Shown: positions 12,501 to 23,999 of the stretch, piece after piece | Layout of the letters: each line of letters starts with the position of its first letter | Numbering within the stretch: position 1 is the first letter of the stretch | Origin: Kryptolebias marmoratus | Lineage: Eukaryota; Chordata; Actinopteri; Cyprinodontiformes; Rivulidae | DNA: 64,000 nt | Assembly: GCF_001649575.2 (NCBI RefSeq) | Contig: NC_051445.1 | Span: forward strand, 7,152,866-7,216,865 | Direction of reading: 5' to 3' | The notes under the pieces: generated by a model | What the model saw: the letters and a program-made list of their open reading frames with translations, nothing else | What the model was told of the DNA's origin: nothing | The model's database searches: none | Made by a program: the position numbers and the translations under genes

Positions 12501-15166
12501 GTGTGTGAAAGCCCAGCCCTGCCGCTTAAACAGAAGTGAACCACACAAACTGTACAATCTGCATTACATTTTCTGGGAAAAAAAAATAGGTTGCATAATA
12601 TTTATTTTGTTGCTTTTTGTGCACAAAGTTATCACCTTTTTTCTTCCTCCTGCAGGTCGAAGCTGTGTCTCGTGAATCCGCAAATATGAGTTTTTGTTTA
12701 CGCGTTTTCATGGCAACACTGAAAGTCAGTGCGTGCCCCGTTCTCCCTGTGTTCGTGTTTGACCTTATTACTGTGTCTGGATGTATGTCAGCTGTTTAGC
12801 GACTTGTTCCTATATTTTTTTATGGATTTATATTTTTATAAAACAGAGAATAAAAGTGTTGTAAGTCACCTGAACCAAGCGCCATACTGAATTGAAAACA
12901 GCATGGATGGAGAAATAATCGAAAAAGTACGTTCGAATTGAATTTTCAAAGGAAAAAAATTTTTTATTTCCACAATTCCTATTAGGTAAAAGCTAATTTC
13001 AGAAAGTAACAAAGACATAAATTTCCATGAAACAATTCAGAGAATTAAAGATGAATAAAGAAGAGTAAGAGTAAGAGTTCTTACATGACTTGCCAGTTCC
13101 AACGACAGAAGACGTTTGACAAGATCATCAGTCCTGTAAGAAGAAAATATGGTGTCTGAGACCACAAGACCTTCACTCTAAAAATAAATGCTGTTGTTGT
13201 TTTGTAAAAATATATATATTATATATTAGAGCTGTTTCAAGGTAAGGTATAAATGAATGTTTACGTTTGAGCAAGAGGGACAGATGCATAATCCAACTTC
13301 AGCATCGATGGATGAAGATCACTGAGATGGCTTTCAGGGGCTGAAAGAAACCAGATGCTCAGAAATAAACAAATAAATCATGTTTTAAGCAAAAATTGCG
13401 TAAACATGGTTTGGTGAAACACCGCTCCGTGAAGTACCTGTCTTTTTTTTCTTGGTACCTCTGGCATAATGCCTTACTGGTGGTGCGACAGCAAAGCTTC
13501 CTGCAACTGAGAGGGAAAAAAAAAAAGTTGTTTATTTTCACACATATGTAGCAGATCAAATGGTGAGAAAATGTATTTGCAAAAGTAAAAAAAAATATGT
13601 TGGTTTAGAGCAGGGGTGTCAAACTCCAGGCCTTGAGGGCCACTGCCCTGGATGTTTTAGGTTTTTCTGCTCCGACACACCTGATTCAAATGGTTTAATT
13701 ACCAAATCATCAAGTTCTCAAGCAGAATGTCCACAAGTGGTTCATTTAAAGCACGTGTTTTAAAGCAAGAACACATCTAAAACATGCACAAGAGAGGCAC
13801 CTTAGGAACAGAGTTTGACACATGGTTTAGAGGAAGCTCAGTTGGTGACTTAGGACTGAGTGAACAAAAAGAAAATGGCTTGAGAATGAAAAGATAATGT
13901 TACAAGTCAAAACTGATGGAGCAGAGCACAGCTGGAGTCGTTTGGTGGTGATGCTGCTCTGTAAGCCGAGAAGTTCAACAAACTAACAGCTCACTGTCGA
14001 GAGCAGTGATGCAAAACTCTAACGTGGAAGAAAGCCCACGGTTTGCAGACAGAAGAGTCAAAACTTCAAACTGTCACACTTCCATGTGGAGAAATGGCCT
14101 CTGGCTAAACCAAAACACCCCGAATTCTCCCCAAAAAGGAGAGAAGCTTTTCTTGTCTGTGAAAATAATCTTGAAGAGTGACGCAGCTGATCTGCAGCGG
14201 AAAACTGTGTGACTTGTCAGAGCACAGCCACAATAATCTATGCAACAAGTGTGCCTTGCATCTCAGATAAAACTGCTTTATCTGATGGTGAGAGTGCTGC
14301 GGTTTTCAATTTTATCCAAACAGCTAATGAGATAACTTCCTCAAATATTACTGCATCGCCTTTTCATAAGAAATGTGATAATGAGCTCTTTTTTTAAAAA
14401 AGTTAATGGTTGGAAAAAGTTGCATTAGCTTATGAAAAATTTACCTCGTCAAATAATTAGGGTGAATGTGACCCTGGCTTTTCAAGCTCGATTTGCGACG
14501 CTTATCCAACATTTGCAGTGCTGCTCATTATTTTTGGCCCTCCAAACACTTCTGTAGTCCTAGCTTCCAGTTTAAGTTATTATCATCTTAGCTTCAGAAC
14601 CACACCAGGACTGTAGGTAATATTTTGGACAGTAATTTAAAAGACAAAACCAAGAAAACAGATCATCTCTGTTGTAAAGAGCAGTTTTGGACAACTGACA
14701 AGTTTCCAAACTTTAAACCCAATACTCTTATAAGGTATTTAAGACAGTTAGTTCAGCATTTATCCCTTCCATGTTGGGTTACTGTAGCTCTCTTCATTTG
14801 GGCATCAGTCAGTCTCTGCTGTCTCGTCTGCAGCTGGTTCTGCTGATGGACTCCTGACTCAAACTGTGTCCACAGCGCCGACTGCTGTTGATGTCAAATG
14901 ATTAGATTCAGCAACAAAAAGCACGTCATAGGTGGTTTCTAACCACAGTTTGGCATAAAGAAGTGTGTGTATTATCCTACGGAGCAGCAAAGCTTCCTAT
15001 GTGTCTGGTATTGCCTTTCCTTACCTCTGCTAACTGTGGGTCCTGGTAACAGGGCCGAGCTGCACCTCCAGGGTCTGGCGGACACCGCGGAGCTCCGAGC
15101 GGAGCTTTCACACAAAACACCCACTGACGACTTCAGGACGGCCCGAAGGCCAAGGTTTAACAACAT
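9584..15166 (-). CDS. mrps15: Mitochondrial ribosomal protein S15 (uS15m)
   Basis: This is a component of the small subunit of the mitochondrial ribosome, homologous to bacterial S15, which binds 12S rRNA. The exons are 15025-15166, 13438-13506, 13265-13340, 13085-13133, 11409-11493, 11232-11290, 9847-10038 and 9584-9679. They join in frame to 255 codons plus TAG (human 257). The first exon encodes an Arg/Ser-rich, acid-free N-terminus fitting a mitochondrial targeting peptide. The S15 core follows: [35 protein letters not shown], then [16 protein letters not shown] and [20 protein letters not shown]. The basic C-terminal tail rich in Ala, Lys and Glu is a mitochondrial extension. The introns hold a Tc1-like element, a SINE-like block and a tRNA-like sequence. 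Its place next to CSF3R is conserved with human. Confidence 0.95.
10370..11220 (-). mobile_element. Decayed Tc1/mariner-like element in MRPS15 intron 6
   Basis: Imperfect terminal inverted repeats are visible (ACAACCCCAATT... at 10370, ...TTTTTTGGAGTTGCAGTTGT ending at 11220). On the minus strand the interior carries remnants of the transposase region around GGATGCTCACCATCTCCAGGC. There is no intact ORF. The right end stops about ten bases from the exon 6 splice donor. Confidence 0.75.
11638..11970 (+). repeat. SINE/LINE-tail-like teleost repeat
   Basis: The opening GGCTGCACAGTGG-like segment, the phrases TCCTCCCACGGCCCAAAAAC and GAATGGTTGTCTCTATGTGG, and the end GGCACCAGCTC... with an ATGGA tail match a common teleost dispersed repeat. 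A GGTTCAATACC-like B box is present, which would suit a tRNA-derived head. Confidence 0.6.
12162..12588. repeat. Diverged direct repeats flanking a tRNA-like block
   Basis: A segment of about 70 bp at 12162-12231 (GCCCAGCCCTGCTGCTCAAA... ACATTTTCTGTGAAAAAAA) recurs at 12510-12588, about 348 bp away, with point changes and small indels. The tRNA-like block lies between the two copies. Confidence 0.65.
12265..12338 (+). pseudogene. tRNA-Glu-like pseudogene or SINE head
   Basis: An A-box-like TGGCTTAGCGG and a B box GGTTCGAATCC lie at tRNA spacing, with CTTTCAA as a possible anticodon loop (UUC). Acceptor and anticodon stems are poor. It is more likely a relic or a SINE promoter head than a working tRNA. 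Confidence 0.45.
13613..13820. mobile_element. Short non-autonomous hAT-like element (MITE)
   Basis: It begins CAGGGGTGTCAAACTCCAGG and ends near GAGTTTGACAC, giving short inverted ends. The interior ACACACCTGATTCAAATGG is characteristic of an abundant teleost MITE. It lies upstream of MRPS15 exon 2, in intron 1. Confidence 0.65.
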
Positions 15167-15345
15167 GGCTCAGCGGGCGGAAGACCCAGTAAGAAATAAA
15201 ACCCTCTAAACGAGCTTCAAATGCGACATGTAATCACACTCGACCCCTACATGAGGTTCGCCATTTTGTCTAGCCCGAACTAGCCGAGCGAGAAAGCAGG
15301 ATAGCATTAGCAGGCTAAGCTAACGATCCCAGATCACATCGATAG
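15167..15345 (-). promoter_or_regulatory. MRPS15 promoter region with a YY1-type site
   Basis: CpG-bearing sequence just upstream of the MRPS15 ATG. The minus strand reads AAAATGGCG at 15259-15267, the YY1 core often placed near start sites of nuclear genes for mitochondrial proteins. No TATA box was seen. Confidence 0.5.
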
Positions 15346-16300
15346 AGGAGAAAACTACGTTTGCCTCAATTAGGAAATCTTATTATTGTATCTGCAGTCA
15401 ATGCGCAGTTTTAGATGAATACATTTGCGTTATATAAACACAAGAATGAGACACACAGAAAATGTTTCCATTTTGATTTACCTCAGAAAAGAGGTTCTAA
15501 TTAATCCTAGTCTGGATTAATTAAACCTTCACAATGAAAGCTGCGGAAGATGAAGTCCAATAATGAATAAACAGCAGCAGAAGCAGTTTTAACATTGTGT
15601 CAAAAACAAAGAAATAGCCGATGTTAATGTATGCATCGGTTCCTACTTCACACTCTTTGCACCCTAATGAACTCCCTCTGAAGCCATGGGTGACTTTTGC
15701 TGTTTGTTTGCACCCTTTTTTTTTTTTTTTTTTTTACCTAATAGGTTAAAGTGTGTGTGCACAATTTGTGAATGCAGAACTGTTTGAATTAGATTTTTGA
15801 CTACAAAGCTCCAGTTGTTCGCAATGTTAATAGAAAAAAAAAAAATATGACAGTTCTTTGTGATCAAAAAAGCTGTTTGTATGTGACATTTGTTATTTTG
15901 CACAGCCCCACTTAGGTTGAAGTAGGGTACTAAAGAATCAGCCAAAACATAAAAATATGGCTATGTGAATTTGAAAGCCATCACAAAAATCTACTACTAA
16001 TGTGCTGCACTTGTTGCAAAAAAAAGCCACTCACTTTTTCTACATAAATGCAAAATTAAGTTTTCAAATGGCAAGGTAAAAGGCAAGGTAAGCAATAAAA
16101 AAGGGACCCAGGTTTTTTTTCCTGTCATGATTACATTCTGCTGTGTTGTTACATGAGGTAAACCACTAATGCATAGCCCATCCTACTCAACCTGTTCAAC
16201 TTCATTTTATTCTAAAATATCATCATGCTTCATGTTCAACCAATTAATCTAGTGAAGGCTGTAAGTACTATCCAAACAGACGTACAGAAAGTCACTGCTG
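15346..16300. other. Intergenic DNA between MRPS15 and CSF3R, no gene seen
   Basis: AT-rich sequence with a poly(T) run near 15717-15735 and no supportable exon. One minus-strand frame crosses the homopolymer and is not credible as coding. Confidence 0.4.
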
Positions 16301-16700
16301 CACAATCTTTTTTAAATGTTGCACATCAGATTGGATTTAAAGTGAATCTACCCAGTGATGACTGAAAAGAAAGTGTGTGACAAATTTTTTTTACCAACCA
16401 CTCAAACATTTTACCAGCCACTATTTTTTGTTGTGACAAAAAGTTATTTCATATGATGATGATGATGGAGGTGGGCGGAAGCAGTTGTGTTGCCCTAAAA
16501 GCTGACTACTCTTGAAAAACAGAAAATAAAATAGCTTCTCATCACAACACCTAATTGGTGTTAGACTGCATGTAATCTGTAGTGGATCGAGTGCATCATA
16601 TGGGTTTGCAGTGAACTGTTGTAATATTTTTAAGTGGGTTTTCTCTGGTTTTTTCGGGTCAAATGTTATTTAGATAATTAATTTTCCAACAACAACCAGT

Positions 16701-16943
16701 TAATTTACCAAGAAGTCTTAAACTGTGTTTATTCCTCTCATCAGGGACAATAAGTCATCTGAATTTGGAGACATTTGTTTTTTTTTTGCAGAAGTTACCA
16801 GGGGGGAACCAAATATTTCAGCCGTCTGAAATAATCGGTTCCCCCTCTAAAACACGGGACAAAAATAATTTACCAAAAAGTCCTTAACTGTGTTTATTCC
16901 TCTCATCATGGACGACAACTTCCGTGAATTTGGAGACATTTGT
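16701..16943 (+). repeat. Two copies of a 165-bp unit running into the gap
   Basis: The segment TAATTTACCA ... GAATTTGGAGACATTTGT occurs at 16701-16778 and again at 16866-16943, exactly 165 bp apart. Between the conserved parts lies a 20-bp-arm hairpin (16802-16845). The second copy abuts the gap. Confidence 0.7.
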
Positions 16944-17468
16944 NNNNNNNNNNNNNNNNNNNNNNNNNNNNNNNNNNNNNNNNNNNNNNNNNNNNNNNNN
17001 NNNNNNNNNNNNNNNNNNNNNNNNNNNNNNNNNNNNNNNNNNNNNNNNNNNNNNNNNNNNNNNNNNNNNNNNNNNNNNNNNNNNNNNNNNNNNNNNNNNN
17101 NNNNNNNNNNNNNNNNNNNNNNNNNNNNNNNNNNNNNNNNNNNNNNNNNNNNNNNNNNNNNNNNNNNNNNNNNNNNNNNNNNNNNNNNNNNNNNNNNNNN
17201 NNNNNNNNNNNNNNNNNNNNNNNNNNNNNNNNNNNNNNNNNNNNNNNNNNNNNNNNNNNNNNNNNNNNNNNNNNNNNNNNNNNNNNNNNNNNNNNNNNNN
17301 NNNNNNNNNNNNNNNNNNNNNNNNNNNNNNNNNNNNNNNNNNNNNNNNNNNNNNNNNNNNNNNNNNNNNNNNNNNNNNNNNNNNNNNNNNNNNNNNNNNN
17401 NNNNNNNNNNNNNNNNNNNNNNNNNNNNNNNNNNNNNNNNNNNNNNNNNNNNNNNNNNNNNNNNNNNN
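16944..17468. other. Assembly gap (525 N)
   Basis: A run of N next to a tandem unit and inside a transposon-like block, which probably caused the assembly break. Frames read through it are meaningless. Confidence 0.99.
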
Positions 17469-17751
17469 ATTGCTGCCCCCTATATGTCAAGAGGACAAAT
17501 AACACCTTTTCTGTTCAAATTGCCAACCCGCCACAGTGGCGTGTGTGTTGATCAAATTCACCCGCCACTTCAAATATTTACCCGCATTTGGCCGGTTGCG
17601 GGTGCTAATTTCCACCCCTGCTCTGTGCATCCATAAACGTCAAACTTGACCACTGACTTTCGACTTTATGAGTGTTCCTCTTTTGGCACATTAGAGAAAA
17701 TTTAAATTTACCTTCAAACATATCACCAACAACACAGAAAAATATAAAAAG

Positions 17752-17757
17752 TTTATT
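17752..17757 (-). terminator. Candidate CSF3R poly(A) signal
   Basis: AATAAA on the minus strand about 190 bases after the CSF3R stop codon. It is the first such hexamer noticed downstream. Confidence 0.5.
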
Positions 17758-17947
17758 GATTTTTTTTTTTTTAGAATTGTATATACAAAACACAGCAAAA
17801 ACCAAGCATGGCCATCAAAATCATTAAATGTGAAACTGATTTTTTTTTAATTCCAATTTGCATATTTGACTTGGATTATGTTTCTAAGCTCATTGTAAAA
17901 TATTGACACCTTGCAAGCCAGTTACTGTCTTAATCAGCACATTAATT

Positions 17948-20900
17948 TTAGTCATTTTCAGTATCAGTCATGGCTAAAGCTCGAAGAAAGGGAAAGTCAT
18001 CCCAAACAATGGTTGGATCTTCCTCTGTTTCCAGAACACAATCATCACATGGCCCAAAAAAACACTGCTCCCTTGGTGTCCCATTAGATGCCACATTCTG
18101 ATAGCATTTTGGACTGAAGGATTCTTCTGTTTCCACAAGGGGCTGTGTTGATTCTGAGCGCAGATAGACATGAGGCTCATCAGGGAGTGGGCTGTTGCTC
18201 GGACTAGAGAACAACACAGTAGCATAAGGAACAGAATCGCTGTTTGAACCAGAGTATTCAGGGATGAATGGTGAACCACAAATGGACTCTCCAAGATCGC
18301 TGGTGTTCTCTGTGTTGTTTAACCAGTTTTCATCTTTTTCTTGGCTCAGCTTGGTGGTCAGGTCCAGGAAGCTGAGGTGGGACAAGTAAATTGGATTTGG
18401 CTCTTCCTTGTCCCAGGAATGATGAATAAACTTCAAAAGGAAAAAATAATCAAGTCATTCATGTTTTTAATTTGTAATTGTCAGCATTCAAACTCAGACC
18501 TAAAATATGCACAAATGCAGGGCCATCTGTTTGGAGACTCCTTATCCAATTAGGATTACTGCATTTTTCCAAACAGGCAAAAAATGAGTGTAAGTGTCAA
18601 CATTAAAATATCTGGCAACCCAAAGAAATCAAAGTTCTTAGCCAACTTTTATGAACACCTTAAACCTTAATAAGTATGTTGGAACAAATGCTTGTTAAGA
18701 TATACAAATTTAAAAATTTTACAAATGACTTGAAATGAGAAAGTATTGGAACCCTTGCCTGGCCTTGCTTTGGTTCCTAACCTGCCTGATCCTTTGCCAC
18801 GTCCCGGTCTTTATCCCCTTCTCTGTCTCTGTCCCAGTGTCAATAACAGATCACTAACACCCCAACATCTAAGTTTTAGATACATTTGGGGCAGCAAAAC
18901 AAACTGTAAACATCTGTCACAGACTAACAACTTATCTATTTATTTATTTATGGCATTTACAAGAAGTTCTTTCTTGTTCCAATAAAAAAAAACAACAACA
19001 TTTATTTATTTGCTAAACTCTGTTAACTCAACGAGAAGGGCCAAAGTGCCAAATGTTAAACATTAATATGCCAGAAAGCTATTTTACAGTTTGTAAATCT
19101 GTATGACTTTATTCCTTTGAAAACACTTTGCAAGTTACACATATTTTCTGATTACTGCAACTTCAGCTGTCTGTAGCAGATGTCAACTTTTCATACCTGA
19201 GTGGATTCTGATGTCCATACTTTAATGCTGCTGTTAGCTGGATCTGGAACAGCTGGCCAAATGTGCCCCTTGAGCCTTCAGATGGAGGAGCAGAAAAAGG
19301 TTTTTACAATAAAAGACATCGCAGCGTCACAGCTTTATACAGCACAATAATGAAATTACCTTTTCTTTTTGGAGAAACAAGTTATGTAGGTGATAATTAT
19401 CACTAGAGTTACTCCAAAGCCAAATGCAGCTAGAATCGTAGCAACAATTACAATGTCTGAGAAAGAGAAGGGGGAAAAAAAGAACAAAAAGAAATGTCAT
19501 GTTAAATGTTATTTGATAAATACATATTCTGGTCATTTCATATTTCTAAAGAGCCACTGCCAAATGAGTACCTACCAAAGGACTCGGTTTTAAAACTAAT
19601 TGTTGACCCATTCAGGCTCCCGCCAAATGTGCTGACGATCATAAAAGCTTCATACCAACATTCAGTGTTGACATTTTCCAGGATCACCTTCCTTTCTTCT
19701 GGATCTGCAATTGCAACTGGTAGAAAAATCCAACATCAGAGAACATCAAGGATAAGGACATACCATACTACCAAAAAGGCCTTCAACTTCAGGCCTTTAA
19801 CTTACCTTTTACAGGTCCTTTGTCATACCAGTAGATGACTTTGTAGTCTTTGATTATTCCATTCCTTTTCTCTAAAGGTATTTCATCCCAGGTAAGCTCA
19901 GCTTGTGACCTCCAGATCTTCTTAATTTGTATTTTAGGAACCATAGATGGAGCTTTTAAGAAAAAAAAAAAACATATTAGAGCTGATCTCTTCACTCCAG
20001 CTGGCTAGTAAAACAAACAACCAACAACGAAAAAAACAAAACAAAAACAGTTCTTTTCTTTCCACAAGAGGGTGTTATTTCCTTACATTTAATGTGTTGT
20101 TTGATGGATTGCACAGTTTATGTAATCTAATTTATGCCAACGCTTTCCCACTACTTTAAAGTTGAGGCAGCGTGACTTTTGCTCTTCTGTTTGCTCTTTG
20201 TGTAATCCTCTTTGGGTCTACAGTGACTTACCCTTTTGTCTCAAGTAGGCATTAACAGTCTGAGGAGGACCGATCCCATCCTTAAACCTGGGATACACAG
20301 AGATCCTGTAGGGCTTGTAGGGCTCAAAGCTGCCTATTGATGAGAGTGAAGAGGTTAGATGATAACAATGTGTACAGGTAGTTTATGCACTGGGTAATTC
20401 TTGCCCAAGAGTTATTGTTTGACTTCTTGTGAGAGAGGATGAAGAATTGATAGAATTGCAAAATGAATGGATACAAATCATCCTGACGTACCTGTTAAGA
20501 CAAGGCTAGATTGATTTTTGTCCAAATTTTCAAACTGGACATGAGACAAGTTAGCTGTTAATGAAGGCTTCCATTCCACCACATATCCACTGAGGCCTGA
20601 AGGAACCACCGCTGACCATTGGATCAAAAGTGATCTGTTGTCACGAGGAACAGCTGCGACATCTAGTATCACCGATTGAGCTACAGACATTAAAGAAAGA
20701 AAAAAAACACTCTCATGGAAAAACCTGGATGATTTTCCAAACCTCCTGTATTTTTTTAAGACCCCAGTTACCTTTAGGTTGGTAAATCCGAATTGCATTG
20801 AGGGAAGATTTCCCTGCTCCATTCACAGCACGCAAATAGACCTGCTTTTCTCTTGCAGAAAGCTGGAAAGTACAGTAGTTCATGCTTGTCGAGCACACTT

Positions 20901-22975
20901 TCCCTCTTCCATTATTCTGTTTTCGTACTGAGACAACATACCACACATTTCGGCTGTTGGAGCTGAATTGTTTTGATGGCTAAAACAACAACAACAAAAT
21001 AAATAAATAAAACAACAACATTAAAACATATTCAACAGGAGACATCTTACACTTCACCAACACAAGTGAACAATTGCAAATAAAAATGCTTCAAATTGTA
21101 ACAGGTTTCAATCAGTGGTTACCTTCCAGAACAACTCTATGTTGTTTTGTTTGGATATATAATCCCTTGAAACCTTTATCCATGTGTTGAGACGTCCGGT
21201 AGGAGCTGAAAGAAAAACTTTGTTTAAAAAAACACTGAGATTCTTCTTTAAGTCTTTAGAAAGCTAAACTTTTTGTTACAGGACACTTCTGTAGATTTGC
21301 TGTCGGGGAATGCAACAAAACTCAATACTTCAGCTCATTCTGTGCTTTAAAGCAAAGCAATGGAAGATGCAGAAGATGACATTTGCTTATGTTTAAAAGA
21401 CCAGGAGAAAGGAAAGAAAGGGCCAAAGATTGAAAAGTGTTTGAGTGACCAATTGATTGATCTGAGTCTTACCAGTCTCCAAGGTGACTCCAGACTTGCT
21501 GCTGCTCCACTCACTCCAGGGGCTCTGCAGGTATCGGACTCTAACCTGGGCCAGGTACTCAGTCCCATGAAGGAGACGACACTGTTCCACTGCTCTGACT
21601 GGTCTGGCTCGGTTCAGATAGATCTAGCACAAATCATGCAAAGATAAATACAAGTTTAAACATTGCAGACTTCAGGTGGTTTCTAAAACTGTTTGGATAC
21701 TTAAACTGACTGCATGATATCACCTCAACTTAATCATGAATTGATTCAAACTCACTGGTGGGTCATTCCACTGGTTGCTGGCAGCTGTCCTGAATCGGAC
21801 TTCCAGGCTTACGTCAAAGTAACGTAACCAATCCTGGTGACTAGGCAACTTCCACCACAGCCTCAGACATCCAGACATTCTATCCACCATTTCAATCTTC
21901 TCAATCTCAGGCGGGTCAAACTTAGCTGACAAAAAAAGAAGTATAGCTTTAAAGCAAATTGGATTTTTCTAGAATTATTTTTGTTCAGAAAGTAGCTGTT
22001 AGGCCCAGAGTTAGTGTGTCACTGTGATTACTTTTATGTTTTAATCACAAGAAGAAGCTTTTACAAAAATAAGATGTGATTTTAGAAAAACTAAGGACGT
22101 CTTGTGATGAAATACAGATTTTAAAAGGTTTATTTGTACATCTGGACAAAAAAAATAATTAATTTAGTGCAAAACAAATAGGATTTAAACTCACTTTTGA
22201 AGTTGTTCCATTTCACCTAATCCTGAATAAATAGTAATGTTGCAAAATTCATCATGTTTAGGCTTTAAATAACAAAAGTAATTGTAAAAAAGTTTTATTT
22301 TGAGTTTTACTTTTATTAAATAACAGGGCTTGTCCAAAGCTACTTTTTTTTTTTTTTTTTTTTTTTTTGAATTTTTCCCAAGTTCTCACCTGCACTAACT
22401 GGTTCTAAAATAATGGATTCTGAAGTTGCCTCTCCAAAGTCATTCTTAGCCGTCACATTTATTGTCATATCTAAAAACAGCCGAAAGTCAGTGCGAGGGA
22501 TGGCATAATGATGGACTCCTGGTGGGAGTTTATATATATAGCTCAAGTCTGTGCCCCTGAAATGAAAAAAAAAAAAAGAAAAACACAATTGCAATACCTC
22601 ATGAAAATATAATATTTTGCACCTAATGCATAAAATATTCTTCACACCTCACTGATTGCTTTTTTACAACTTTTTTTAGTGTTTTCATATTCACCTTATA
22701 TTAGTGTGTAGGGTGTATGTTGTGAGGACGTGGGTGTCCTGCAGTCCTGGGTCCCATCTACACCTCAGGGTGTTTGGACTGGTGAAGTTTGTCTGACAGC
22801 TGAGGTTCTGTGGCGCTTCTGGTGGATCTAATCATCAAAACAAGTGATGGACAGACGTTTTACTGAAAGATACCGACAGACTGTATGTTGATCAGCTGAG
22901 TATTTCTGTTGTAGAATAACTGGCAAATTTTTAAAATGTCCTGCCATAAAGGGTGGGGGCTCATGTAATTACACA

Positions 22976-23015
<40 letters not shown>

Positions 23016-23997
23016 CTTTTGTCTTTCTCCTAGCAGAATATCTCATGAACCAGATGTTGAATTTCAATTAAACTCTTGGAAAGTAAAAATTGAATGAAAC
23101 CTCTACAACTGATTAAGTTTTTGGAGTCTACCTGATTCAAGATGGCCACCACAGTTAAGCAAACTTGGCAAACACAGAAATGGCTACAACTCACTCAGTT
23201 TTAAAGATACTGAGCTAAAATTGGGTGTAGTGGTAACAGAGTCATCATCATCAACACATACCTTGAGGACTACATATTGTGCAATTTTTTTTGCTTTAAA
23301 CTTTGGCATTAAATGTCGGTATCATAAACAAGTAATACACATGTAAAACATGTAAAAGAACTTAAAATGTTTCTCACATCCAGCTCGAATCTCCATTCCT
23401 GCTACAATTTGAGACGTGGCCTTGATCCAGCAGGTAAGGACTGCCTTGGTGTGATTGAAGCTGGATATAACAACTCTGGAAACCCTGTCGCTCTCATTGG
23501 CCACAGGGCTGCCGGGAACTAAGTGAGAGCCAAGGCGCCACTCAATCTGAACAGCTTGTCCAATGACCAGAGGGCAGTCCTTTCTAATGACACAGGTGGC
23601 AGAGACAGGTGATCCCAGAGGCACAACTGAGCTCCAAATGTGGATCTTTGCACACAGTTCTGTGTCATTGTCTAGAAAAAAACAACAAAAGTTTTTAGAA
23701 AACTTATCAAATTATTAAAGGGATAGTCCAGTCATTTTTGAAGTAATGTTCTATCAAATAGCTCTTTTATCAGTTGTGACATCAGTCATAGAGCACGGAG
23801 GCTGGAGAAAAGGGCAAAAATCTTCATTCAGACAAGGGCCTGTTTTATTTCTTGATTTTCAGGCCTACAACTGTTTTAAATTTAGATTCTGTTGTTTAGA
23901 TTTAGATTTCTTTCTAAAAGCAGAACTTACCACTCCTTACACCATTCACAGATGTCACCAGCATGGCCATCACTGGTATCCATGTAAATATCATCAT
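17948..23997 (-). CDS. csf3r: Granulocyte colony-stimulating factor receptor
   Basis: Class I cytokine receptor that homodimerises on G-CSF, signals through JAK/STAT and drives neutrophil development. Coding exons: 23931-23997, 23378-23671, 22695-22827, 22390-22556, 21756-21925, 21473-21623, 21123-21205, 20772-20979, 20492-20680, 20232-20333, 19806-19952, 19576-19716, 19360-19456, 19197-19275 and 17948-18430. All phases agree, giving 836 aa, the human length. Domains: signal peptide (1 to about 20), Ig-like (about 23-120), cytokine-receptor homology region with NLSC and TLRCRWDPG, WSEWS at 313-317, three FN3 domains (about 328-617), TM 619-645, box 1 IWPAVPDP at 655-662 and a box-2-like IYLSHLSFLDL at 690-700. 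Tail tyrosines are 691, 735, 745, 765 and 786; VYLRSESTQPL and CYQN match human Y744 and Y764. No YxxQ is present. The start is the first of two tandem ATGs; a CAG just 5' suggests an upstream UTR exon. Confidence 0.95.
22344..22368. repeat. Poly(T) tract beside a CSF3R exon
   Basis: A run of about 25 T (A on the gene strand) lies some 20 bp from the donor of the exon 22390-22556. Confidence 0.9.
22960..23325 (+). repeat. Repeat family A, copy 2, in CSF3R intron 2
   Basis: It carries the family blocks AGAATATCTCATGAACCAG, CTACAACTGATTAAG, GATTCAAGATGGCCACCACA and AAGATACTGAGCTAAAATTG, ending in ATATTGTGCAA. A (GT)n tract forms its lead. Single monomer, same orientation as the other copies. 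Confidence 0.7.
22981..23014. repeat. (GT)17 microsatellite
   Basis: An uninterrupted GT run at the head of the family A copy in CSF3R intron 2. Confidence 0.95.
23733..23880 (+). repeat. Repeat family B, copy 1, in CSF3R intron 1
   Basis: It starts GGGATAGTCCAGTCATTTTTG and includes GACATCAGTCATAGAGCAC. The same motifs in the same order occur near 44690, also on the plus strand. Confidence 0.6.
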
Positions 23998-23999
23998 GA

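Larger units (their letters stand above)
16300..17625. mobile_element. hAT-like element interrupted by the assembly gap
   Basis: The right end, GGGTGCTAATTTCCACCCCTG (ends about 17621), preceded by CCGCCACTTCAAATATTTACC and GGCCGGTTGCGG, is typical of a teleost hAT-type element. On the left, TTTTACCAGCCACTATTTTTTG and TTATTTCATATGATGATG look like the same family. The left terminus is not clear, and 525 Ns hide the middle. Confidence 0.5.

Noticed and set aside
16890..17636. Long open frames on both strands across the N run
   Set aside because: Almost wholly unknown residues; they exist only because N codons are not stops.
18341..18553. Plus-strand frame opposite CSF3R
   Set aside because: Antisense shadow of the CSF3R last exon.
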